From JBNKFQ01 sp050289385 (lineage in GTDB: Bacteria > Pseudomonadota > Gammaproteobacteria > Pseudomonadales > Porticoccaceae): a stretch of DNA of 5,362 nucleotides. The stretch is taken from contig JBNKFQ010000272.1 of assembly GCA_050289385.1 (NCBI GenBank), forward strand, positions 1 to 5,362, read 5' to 3'. The notes below the pieces were generated by a model. That model saw nothing but the letters and a program-made list of their open reading frames with translations. It did no database searches and was not told where the DNA came from. Of this stretch, positions 1 to 5,362 are shown in pieces (position 1 is the stretch's first letter; the number at the start of each line of letters is the position of its first letter). Position numbers and translations under genes: made by a program.

Positions 1-2
1 TT

Positions 3-113
3 GTGGAGCACGCTTTCCGCCGCCAGCGACATCCGGGACAGCAATGTTCGCGCCTTGCTGCCGAACACCTCGGGATCGCTGAACCCGTCATTATCACCTC
101 GAAGGAGTACTAG
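3..113 (+). CDS. Possible 3' end of an unidentified plus-strand gene (partial)
   Basis: The frame beginning at base 3 is open from the window edge to a TAG at 111-113 and would encode about 36 C-terminal residues ending GIAEPVIITSKEY. I do not recognise the family. Support is indirect: the frame stops exactly where the convergent transpeptidase gene stops, the two TAG codons sharing the palindrome CTAG, and its codons mostly begin with G or C. Against it, plus frame 1 is also open here (to 204), and the codon-aligned minus frame also reads as plausible protein without a credible start. The segment is about 60% GC by hand count, richer than the rest of the window. No domain, signal or motif can be named; treat it as a hypothetical fragment. 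Confidence 0.33.
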   Translation: MEHAFRRQRHPGQQCSRLAAEHLGIAEPVIITSKEY

Positions 114-730
114 CGAATCACCACACGCATACCTTCGTGGACGTAAGGCAAAAGGTCGTCCATTTGCTTGTTGTTCAACGCCACGCAACCATCTGTCCAG
201 TTGACTACCTTGTGCACTTCGGGGCTGGCGGTGCCCAGCGCATGAATGCCAATCATGCCTCCCAGTGCGGTATTGGCAGGCGGTACACTGTTGTGCCTGG
301 CCGCATCCAGCAATGTGTTCAGTTCGCGTTCAGAGATTTTGCCGGTAAAGTAAGCGTATTTGGCGTGTGACGATGTGGGGTAATTCAGGCCGATAAACAC
401 ATGATATCGGCTGTCGTAGTTGATGTGAGTGACGCGGTAATTGCCAAGTGGCGTTGTTTGATCGCCGCGAAAGTGTAATTTTGAGGTGCCCCCACTGCCA
501 ATTGATATATTATCGAAGGCGCGAATTTCGTGATCTTCACCGTTGTAAAGCACAAGCCGCTGGGCTGTAAGATCGGCCAGCAACCAGCTATTATTGACAC
601 TTGTATTGTCGGCGCTGGTGTCGGCGTAAGAGCATATAGCAAGACACAGCCACAGATATGCAAAACCGGCTTTCCTCAACAACCTGCCTGGACAGTTTTT
701 TATAATGCCTGATATGTTAAGACACGCCAT
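110..730 (-). CDS. Secreted L,D-transpeptidase (YkuD domain, WTDGC-type active site)
   Basis: This 206-residue protein is a small YkuD-fold L,D-transpeptidase, a periplasmic enzyme family that uses a catalytic cysteine to form or edit meso-DAP-type peptidoglycan cross-links or to attach proteins to the wall. Residues 16-36 give a positive n-region (R16, R19, K20) and a hydrophobic stretch ending near CSYA, fitting a Sec signal peptide. The YkuD domain runs from about 50 to 206. It opens with WLLADLTAQRLVLY, has the GDQTTPLGNYRV segment (89-100), then the conserved His163 in IGIHALG and the catalytic Cys182 in NWTDGCVALNN. The usual SHGC is replaced by TDGC; from memory, WTDGC-type motifs occur in other YkuD proteins, so I expect activity. 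The ATG at 730 is chosen because AGGA lies 7 nt upstream. An alternative TTG at 682 would give a more compact signal peptide but lacks a well-spaced ribosome-binding site. The gene is divergent from the next transpeptidase and overlaps its 5' end. The precise substrate is unknown. Confidence 0.85.
   Translation of the reverse strand: MACLNISGIIKNCPGRLLRKAGFAYLWLCLAICSYADTSADNTSVNNSWLLADLTAQRLVLYNGEDHEIRAFDNISIGSGGTSKLHFRGDQTTPLGNYRVTHINYDSRYHVFIGLNYPTSSHAKYAYFTGKISERELNTLLDAARHNSVPPANTALGGMIGIHALGTASPEVHKVVNWTDGCVALNNKQMDDLLPYVHEGMRVVIR
701..706 (+). promoter_or_regulatory. Candidate -10 box (TATAAT) for the plus-strand transpeptidase
   Basis: A perfect consensus TATAAT follows a run of T residues. 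Its last two bases form the AT of the ATG at 705, so if this is a working -10 element the 705 codon cannot be the translation start. Transcription would begin near 713-714, right at the second in-frame ATG (714), giving a leaderless or nearly leaderless mRNA. That would fit the absence of any Shine-Dalgarno before either ATG. No convincing -35 hexamer is visible 16-18 bp upstream and there is no extended TGn, so an AT-rich coincidence is quite possible. Confidence 0.3.
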
Positions 731-1775
731 ACGAATTTCCTGTCAGATCGCGTTGCTATTTTGTCTGGTATTGCGGGGCAGTATGGCTACTGCCACAACG
801 TTTTTGTTACCTGCCGACGGTAGTACCCTTGTGGGCTCGTTCAGTGTGGTGACTCCGGGGCCAGGAAATACCCTGCTGGATCTTGCGAGATATTATGACC
901 TGGGGCAGCAGGAGATAGCGCTGGCAAACCCGGAGGTAAGCCTTTGGGTTCCCGGAGATGATACCCGGGTTGTGCTTCCCGGGCTATATATTCTTCCCCC
1001 CAGGCCGTGGAAGGGTGTTGTGATTAATATTCCACAACGCCGGCTGTTTTATTTTCCGAAGCCAAAAGAGGGAGAGGATGCCAGGGTAATTACCTTGCCG
1101 GTGAGTATTGCTCGCGAAGGCTGGTCTACGCCTTTGGGTAATACGCGAGTGATCGGCAAGTACAAGGATCCAGCCTGGTTTGTGCCTGCTTCAATCCGTG
1201 CTGAACACATAGCTGGCGGTGAGAAAAACTTCCCTAATTATTTTCCACCCGGCCCGGACAATCCAATGGGCATGTTGGCTATTCGCATTGGTTTTCCCGG
1301 AATCTTTATTCATGGAACCAACAAGCCCTGGGCTTTGGGTGAGCGGGTGAGTCATGGTTGCTTGCACCTGTACCCTGAAGATGCGGCCAAGTTGTTTCCA
1401 ATCATTGAGAAAGGCGCGCCTGTAAGGGTGATTAATGAAGCCACACCTGTTGGTTATTACGATGGCCATATTTACATGCAGTCTTTCCCGGCGATTGAAG
1501 AGTACGGTGTGCCGGCAAGCAGAGAGCAACAGGCGATCTTGTCTTTTACTCGCCAGCGCGAACAGCTGGTGGACCCGGAAATTTCTGTGGCTCCCATGGA
1601 TGCCGACCGCTTGCGAAAACTCGCCAATAGCTATACATCTATCCCGACGCCAGTTACCGGGGGTGCCGACAATATTCGCGATCGAATTTCAGCGCTACCT
1701 TTGATGCCTCATACCGCTGCGCCCTATGGGCGCGAGGCAAATAATGCGCGTGTGCCGGGGGAACCCCGGGAATAG
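714..1775 (+). CDS. Periplasmic L,D-transpeptidase, ErfK/YbiS/YcfS/YnhG type
   Basis: This is a 353-residue enzyme from ATG 714 (356 if ATG 705 is used; numbering here is from 705). It resembles the E. coli Ldt paralogues that make 3-3 DAP cross-links or attach Braun-type lipoprotein to peptidoglycan. Residues 4-30 form a signal peptide: basic LRHAIR, hydrophobic IALLFCLVL, probable cleavage after ATA. Residues about 46-95 resemble a degenerate LysM-type wall-binding segment (NTLLDLARYYDL, then IALANPEV). The YkuD domain spans about 103-245: VVINIPQRRLFYFP, STPLGNTRVIG, DNPMGMLAIRIG, His203 in IFIHGT, and SHGC at 216-219 with catalytic Cys219. About 110 residues follow the catalytic domain, including YYDGHIYMQ; E. 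coli YbiS-like enzymes also carry a C-terminal tail. I prefer ATG 714 because 705 lies inside a possible -10 box, but neither start has a ribosome-binding site. Which of the two Ldt activities it performs cannot be read from sequence. Confidence 0.9.
   Translation: MLRHAIRISCQIALLFCLVLRGSMATATTFLLPADGSTLVGSFSVVTPGPGNTLLDLARYYDLGQQEIALANPEVSLWVPGDDTRVVLPGLYILPPRPWKGVVINIPQRRLFYFPKPKEGEDARVITLPVSIAREGWSTPLGNTRVIGKYKDPAWFVPASIRAEHIAGGEKNFPNYFPPGPDNPMGMLAIRIGFPGIFIHGTNKPWALGERVSHGCLHLYPEDAAKLFPIIEKGAPVRVINEATPVGYYDGHIYMQSFPAIEEYGVPASREQQAILSFTRQREQLVDPEISVAPMDADRLRKLANSYTSIPTPVTGGADNIRDRISALPLMPHTAAPYGREANNARVPGEPRE
738..741 (-). promoter_or_regulatory. Shine-Dalgarno for the WTDGC transpeptidase
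   Basis: Read on the minus strand this is AGGA (within ACAGGAAA), followed by 7 nt and then the ATG at 730-728. It decides in favour of the longer start over the TTG at 682. It lies inside the 5' coding part of the divergent transpeptidase gene, so the two genes' initiation regions are interleaved. Confidence 0.5.
1755..1769. terminator. GC-rich hairpin at the end of the transpeptidase gene, possible weak terminator
   Basis: CCGGGG (1755-1760) pairs with CCCCGG (1764-1769) across a 3-nt loop, forming a 6-bp all-GC stem inside the last codons of the gene, just before its TAG. There is no U-tract on either side, so it is not a standard intrinsic terminator. It could pause or protect transcript ends at this convergent junction, or simply be a coding coincidence (the codons read VPGEPR). 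The 32 bases between the two stop codons (1776-1807) contain no better hairpin that I can see. Confidence 0.25.
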
Positions 1776-1807
1776 GGAGTCCATATAAGGCCCTGGTGTC
1801 AATAGAC

Positions 1808-4800
1808 CTAATGAAAATCCCGCGATGTAATGGCCAGCTTTTCAAGCACGTTGCTGTAATCGACCAGTTCGCCGGCAATAACGTGAATCACTTCATTTTT
1901 ACTTTCCATAACGCCTTTTACCAACAGCAGTTTGCTGTTTAGCAGAGCCTGGCGAAAACGCGTTTGCAAATCTTTCCAGACAATTATGTTGGTGTTGCCG
2001 GTTTCATCTTCGAGGGTAAGAAAAACAACACCGGAAGCCGTCCCGGGACGTTGTCGGCCAGTAACCAAACCGGCGATCCTGACAAAACGACCATTATTCA
2101 AATGCTGTAAATCAGCGTGTCGTTTGCAGTGTCGAAAAACGGGATGGTCGCGCAGCAATGCCATGGGGTGCTGGCCAAGAGTCAAGCCGGTGCTCTGGTA
2201 GTCTGCCAGCATATTTTGTTCAGGCGATGGTGAACGCAAGCGGATGTTATCTGCTTCACTGTCGCATGACTTGAGATTGGAGAACAGTGGCCGACTCGAT
2301 TCAATCGCCAATACTTGCCAGTGGGCCTGATAACGGTGCGGGGAAAAACACTGCAAGGCATTGGCGCTGGCGAGTGCTTCCAGTTCCGCGGGCTTGAGCT
2401 GTGCCCTGTGAGCAAGGTCGTGAAGGTTGCGAAAAGAGTTTTGCCGGCGAGTGGTGCAAATGCGTTCTGCGGCTGCCCGGTTAAAGCTGTTTACCAGGCG
2501 CAAACCCAGGCGCAAGGACGGCTGTTGTTTTGTTGTTACCTCACCAGCCGGTAACTCAAGCTGATGATCCCATGTGCTGGTCGTCACATCTACCGGTTTT
2601 ACCTCAATACCATGACGTTTGGCATCCTGTATCAATTGCGACGGGGAATAAAATCCCATGGGCTGGCTGTTCAGCAGAGCACAGTAAAAAGCGGTCGAAT
2701 GATGGTACTTTAACCACGCAGAGTTGTATGCCAGCAGAGCAAAACTGGCGGAGTGCGATTCTGGAAAACCGTATCCGCCAAAGCCCTTGATTTGTTCAAA
2801 CAGGCGTTCGGCGAAATCTTCGTTGTAACCGCGTTGTTTCATGCCGTTAACCAGTTTGGATTCGAATTGCATCAAATTACCGTTCTTGCCCCAACTGGCC
2901 ATGGCACGCCGTAATTGATCGGCTTCACCACCACTAAAGCCGGCAGCAACCATGGCAAGTTTAATGGCCTGTTCCTGAAAGATGGGGATACCCAATGTGC
3001 TTTTCAGTACCTGTTTGATGTCATCGTTGGGGTAGGTAACCGCTTGCGGGTTTTCGCGGCGTCGCAGGTAAGGGTGCACCATGTTGCCCTGAATCGGGCC
3101 GGGGCGCACGATTGCGACTTCAATCACCAGGTCGTAATAACAGCGTGGACGCAGGCGAGGCAGCATGGACATCTGGGCGCGAGACTCCACCTGAAAAACA
3201 CCCACGCTATCGCCCCGGCACAGCATGTCATAGGTGCCCATATCGTTTTCCGGAATACCCTGCATTGTCGTGACAGAGGATTGATAGCCGCGCATCAGTG
3301 CAAGGCATTTGCGTATGGCTGTTAACATACCCAGTGCCAGCACGTCGACCTTGAGCAAACCCAGTGCTTCGATATCTTCCTTGTCCCATTGAATGACGGT
3401 ACGGTCTTGCATACTGGCGTTTTCCACTGGTGCCAGTTGGCTGATTGGGCCTTCGCTGATAACAAAGCCGCCCACATGCTGGGACAAATGGCGGGGAAAC
3501 CCCAGTATTTCCTGTACCAGTTTGAAAAAATGTTGTGCCAGTGCCTGGTGGTTTGGCAAATTGTTTTCCTGAAAACGTTTTTGCAGATCACCGAGCCGAT
3601 CCCACCAGGCCAGAGATTTTGCCAATTGATCAATAAACAGTGGTTGTAATCCCAAAGCCTTGCCAATATCACGTACAGCACTGCGTGTGCGGTAAGTGAT
3701 AACTGTGGCTGCCAATGCTGCGCGCTCGCGAGAGTATTTTTTATAAATATATTGAATAACTTCTTCGCGGCGTTCGTGTTCAAAATCCACATCGATATCG
3801 GGTGGTTCGTCGCGCTCTTTGGAAATAAAGCGTTCAAACAACAAAGAGATTCGGGTTGGTGATACTTCGGTGATAAACAGGCAGTAACAAACTACCGAAT
3901 TTGCGGCAGAACCGCGACCCTGGCAAAGAATGTCACGACTGCGGGCAAACTGCACAATATCGTATACGGTTAAAAAATAGTATTCGTAGTTGAGTTCCCG
4001 AATCAGAGACAGTTCTTTGGCGAGCACAGCCTGAATGTCTGGCGGTGTACCATCGGGCCAGCGTTGTTTGGCGCCTTCTGCTACCAGGTGCTGTAAATAG
4101 TGGTGTGGCTTCATACCCTCAGGTACTACTTCTTTCGGGTAGTAGTAACGCAATTCGTCGAGTGAAAAATGGCAGAGGTCACTGATATGGCAGGTTGCTT
4201 GCAGTAAGTCCGCGGGATACAGACATTTTAATTCTTCCAGAGATCGCAAATGCCGTTCGCTATTGACCTGAAGTTTTTTACCGAGTTGCTGGATGCTGGT
4301 ATTAAGGCGAATGGCAGTCAGCGCATCCTGTAGTGGTTTGCGGGCACGACAATGCATGTGTACATCGCCACAGGCCACCATGGGTAGATTTAACTGTTTG
4401 GCCAGGGTGTAGCATTGCAGGTAACGGGCTTGTTCAAGAGACTCGAGCGTCTGAGCAACACCGATCCACAAGCGCTTGGGAAACATGGATTTTAAATGGT
4501 GGCCGATATGATTTTCTCTGTCCCGCTGTATGGCGTCAGGTAACCAGATTATCAGGCAGTGTTTGCAGCTCAACTCCAGGTCATGGAGTGATAGTTGATA
4601 TTCCCCTTTGGCGCTTCGTCTTCGTGCCAGGGTAATGAGAGCAGACAGTTCGCTGTACGCCATTTTGTTTGGTGCCAGCAAAACCAGTTTTGTGTTTTCC
4701 TGTAAATTGAATTCACTGCCAGTAATCAACTTGATTTTGTGCAGTTTGGCAGCCACATGCGCTTTTACGACGCCAGCCAGTGAGCATTCGTCGGTAATGG

Positions 4801-4906
4801 CCAATGCCCGATAGCCCAATTCGGCGGCACGGGCTACCAGTTCTTCGGGGCGGGATGCGCCGCGCAGAAAACTGAAGTTGGTAATGGTGTGCAGTTCGGC
4901 GTACAT
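1808..4906 (-). CDS. dnaE2: Error-prone DNA polymerase III alpha-type subunit DnaE2
   Basis: This 1032-residue C-family polymerase acts with ImuA/ImuB and the beta clamp in damage-induced translesion synthesis and SOS mutagenesis. Length and ends fit DnaE2 (roughly 1000-1080 residues in the family): it opens MYAELH..NFSFLRGAS and closes SRDFH. Domains in order: PHP (about 1-200), with the first metal motif degenerate (LHTITN, not LHxH) as is usual for DnaE2, and GDVHMH near 180-185; polymerase core with GRGSAANS (330-337), PDIDVDF carrying Asp370 and Asp372, and the third probable catalytic acid Asp521 in KVDVLA; SHSASFALLAY (717-727); a helix-hairpin-helix region (about 800-851); and an OB-fold (about 942-979). 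No catalytic residue appears lost and there is no frameshift. The ATG at 4906 is chosen because family similarity begins exactly there, yet no ribosome-binding site precedes it. A TTG at 4969 is in frame and would add 21 repeat-derived residues. It lies downstream of imuB on the same strand, probably as one operon. Confidence 0.96.
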   Translation of the reverse strand: MYAELHTITNFSFLRGASRPEELVARAAELGYRALAITDECSLAGVVKAHVAAKLHKIKLITGSEFNLQENTKLVLLAPNKMAYSELSALITLARRRSAKGEYQLSLHDLELSCKHCLIIWLPDAIQRDRENHIGHHLKSMFPKRLWIGVAQTLESLEQARYLQCYTLAKQLNLPMVACGDVHMHCRARKPLQDALTAIRLNTSIQQLGKKLQVNSERHLRSLEELKCLYPADLLQATCHISDLCHFSLDELRYYYPKEVVPEGMKPHHYLQHLVAEGAKQRWPDGTPPDIQAVLAKELSLIRELNYEYYFLTVYDIVQFARSRDILCQGRGSAANSVVCYCLFITEVSPTRISLLFERFISKERDEPPDIDVDFEHERREEVIQYIYKKYSRERAALAATVITYRTRSAVRDIGKALGLQPLFIDQLAKSLAWWDRLGDLQKRFQENNLPNHQALAQHFFKLVQEILGFPRHLSQHVGGFVISEGPISQLAPVENASMQDRTVIQWDKEDIEALGLLKVDVLALGMLTAIRKCLALMRGYQSSVTTMQGIPENDMGTYDMLCRGDSVGVFQVESRAQMSMLPRLRPRCYYDLVIEVAIVRPGPIQGNMVHPYLRRRENPQAVTYPNDDIKQVLKSTLGIPIFQEQAIKLAMVAAGFSGGEADQLRRAMASWGKNGNLMQFESKLVNGMKQRGYNEDFAERLFEQIKGFGGYGFPESHSASFALLAYNSAWLKYHHSTAFYCALLNSQPMGFYSPSQLIQDAKRHGIEVKPVDVTTSTWDHQLELPAGEVTTKQQPSLRLGLRLVNSFNRAAAERICTTRRQNSFRNLHDLAHRAQLKPAELEALASANALQCFSPHRYQAHWQVLAIESSRPLFSNLKSCDSEADNIRLRSPSPEQNMLADYQSTGLTLGQHPMALLRDHPVFRHCKRHADLQHLNNGRFVRIAGLVTGRQRPGTASGVVFLTLEDETGNTNIIVWKDLQTRFRQALLNSKLLLVKGVMESKNEVIHVIAGELVDYSNVLEKLAITSRDFH

Positions 4907-4912
4907 TTTTTG

Positions 4913-4949
4913 AGTTGGAAGTTGGAAGTTGGAAGTTGGAAGTTGGAAG
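4913..4949. repeat. Heptanucleotide tandem repeat, about 5.3 perfect copies
   Basis: The plus strand repeats AGTTGGA with period 7 over 37 bases without a mismatch; dnaE2's sense strand reads CTTCCAA repeats. The tract ends 6 nt before the dnaE2 ATG and starts 26 nt after the imuB stop. Because 7 is not a multiple of 3, each strand reads one cyclic heptapeptide in every frame (LPTSNFQ on the sense strand), with no stop. On the sense strand it is pyrimidine-rich, resembling a complement of a Shine-Dalgarno sequence, so it supplies no ribosome-binding site. Tandem repeats of this size can change copy number by slippage; whether this one does is unknown. Confidence 0.95.
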
Positions 4950-4973
4950 AGACTCGTGGTCACTCGCAACAGG

Positions 4974-4977
4974 CCTT
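4974..4977 (-). promoter_or_regulatory. Weak Shine-Dalgarno-like AAGG at the imuB stop
   Basis: On the minus strand, the last two bases of the imuB TAA plus GG give AAGG, 4 nt before the TTG at 4969-4967. It is the only purine-rich, Shine-Dalgarno-like sequence I find close before a start codon in this gap. It would allow coupled initiation at that TTG, producing a DnaE2 with a 21-residue N-terminal extension read from the repeat. The spacing is short and the match weak. Confidence 0.25.
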
Positions 4978-5362
4978 AAAATATTCCATGCATAAACCAC
5001 TGGTCGCTTAATCGGTCATGATATATCCAGTAAGTAGCGCCATGTTCATGACGGGCAATAAAGTAATCACGGCAAACGGGTGTATGCCACCAGTTGCCTT
5101 CAATACGCTCTGGCCCTTGCAGCAATTGCAATGGGCCACGCCAATATAAAACCTGTTGTCGCATCTGAATTGGTGTCGGCTGTTGCAATAGCCATATCGG
5201 ACGACCGGCGGGAAGATTTTCGGTGTTCGAGGTGGCTGGCAGCGCGTTTGGCAGGGCAGTAGTTTGCCAGGCTTGCTCGGGAATGTGGCTGTCTTGCAGG
5301 GCGAGACCACTCACGGAATCTGAACCGAGACGAACGATCAGGCGATCCAGCAGTTCATTGAT
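4976..5362 (-). CDS. imuB: ImuB, SOS mutasome Y-family-like protein (C-terminal part only)
   Basis: These are 128 C-terminal residues; the reading frame continues past the window edge without a start, and the stop is TAA at 4978-4976. In characterised systems ImuB is a catalytically dead Y-family polymerase homologue that binds the beta clamp and connects DnaE2 to stalled forks during the SOS response. The visible part matches the conserved ImuB C-terminus: ELLDRLIVRLG (3-13), DSHIPEQAW, RPIWLL (54-59), GPERIEGNWW (83-92), RDYFIARHE (98-106), and the terminal WFMHGIF. The palm domain and the clamp-binding motif lie outside the window, so loss of the catalytic acids cannot be checked here. It precedes dnaE2 by 69 bp, a gap largely filled by the heptamer repeat. 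The expected imuA and LexA-regulated promoter would be further upstream. Confidence 0.9.
   Translation of the reverse strand: MNELLDRLIVRLGSDSVSGLALQDSHIPEQAWQTTALPNALPATSNTENLPAGRPIWLLQQPTPIQMRQQVLYWRGPLQLLQGPERIEGNWWHTPVCRDYFIARHEHGATYWIYHDRLSDQWFMHGIF

Noticed and set aside
1..204. Plus frame 1 open to 204
   Set aside because: It runs antisense into the transpeptidase active-site region and its Ser/Arg/Pro-rich translation looks non-coding; the frame ending at 113 is preferred.
677..730. LexA-type SOS box in the divergent region (CTG and ACAG elements near 684-695)
   Set aside because: The half-sites do not have the spacing of a CTGT-N8-ACAG palindrome, and the adjacent genes are cell-wall enzymes.
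1435..1775. The long C-terminal tail of the YbiS-type transpeptidase as a novel domain
   Set aside because: Related enzymes such as E. coli YbiS also have a tail after the catalytic domain, and no distinct fold or motif is visible here.
1776..1807. Intrinsic terminator between the convergent transpeptidase and dnaE2 genes
   Set aside because: No stem followed by a U-tract is present on either strand in these 32 bases; only the coding-embedded hairpin at 1755-1769 is noted.
2915..3325. A 136-codon plus-strand open frame inside dnaE2
   Set aside because: It is antisense to a strongly conserved polymerase region, has no ribosome-binding site or recognisable domain, and reads as a shadow.
3322..3837. 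A 171-codon minus-strand open frame inside dnaE2
   Set aside because: It is the alternate frame of the dnaE2 core that encodes the catalytic aspartates; its composition (many Trp, Asn, Lys) is typical of a shadow.
4913..4949. Heptamer array as a CRISPR or protein-binding iteron array
   Set aside because: The units are 7 bp with no spacers, so it is not CRISPR; there is no origin or replication-initiator context for iterons.
4713..5000. A 95-codon minus-strand open frame spanning the imuB end, the repeat and the dnaE2 start
   Set aside because: It is the shifted frame of imuB and dnaE2; its length comes from the stop-free repeat and overlapping coding sequence, and it resembles no protein I know.

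Overview
The window looks like a chromosomal segment of a moderate-GC Gammaproteobacterium. The basis is the E. coli YbiS/YnhG-like layout of one L,D-transpeptidase, the ImuB-DnaE2 gene pair, and the balanced base composition. The assignment to class is inference; I cannot name a genus. Coding density is very high and no stretch over 300 bases lacks a gene. I see no tRNA, rRNA, CRISPR array, insertion sequence or attachment site.

Layout, left to right. (1) About 110 GC-rich bases, possibly the 3' end of an unknown plus-strand gene stopping at 111-113. (2) A minus-strand gene (110-730) for a small secreted YkuD-fold L,D-transpeptidase with a WTDGC active-site motif. (3) A divergent plus-strand gene (714-1775; an in-frame ATG also lies at 705) for a larger periplasmic L,D-transpeptidase of the ErfK/YbiS/YcfS/YnhG type with the classical SHGC motif. 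The 5' ends of these two genes abut or overlap around 700-730. (4) A convergent junction of 32 bp. (5) A minus-strand gene (1808-4906) for the error-prone DNA polymerase DnaE2. (6) Immediately upstream of it, the 3' end of imuB (4976-5362), which runs off the window.

Two functional units are present. The left half is a divergent pair of cell-wall cross-linking or cross-link-editing enzymes that would act on peptidoglycan in the periplasm. The right half is the end of an SOS mutagenesis cassette, in which ImuB, a catalytically inactive Y-family-like clamp adaptor in characterised systems, recruits DnaE2 for translesion synthesis. The LexA-controlled promoter expected for such a cassette would lie upstream of imuB, outside the window.

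The most unusual structure is a perfect 37-bp heptanucleotide tandem repeat at 4913-4949, in the 69-bp gap between imuB and dnaE2. It occupies the place where the dnaE2 ribosome-binding site should be. It carries no stop codon in any frame and links an upstream TTG to dnaE2 in frame. This makes it a candidate site for copy-number-dependent variation in DnaE2 expression. Nothing else here looks like an undescribed system.
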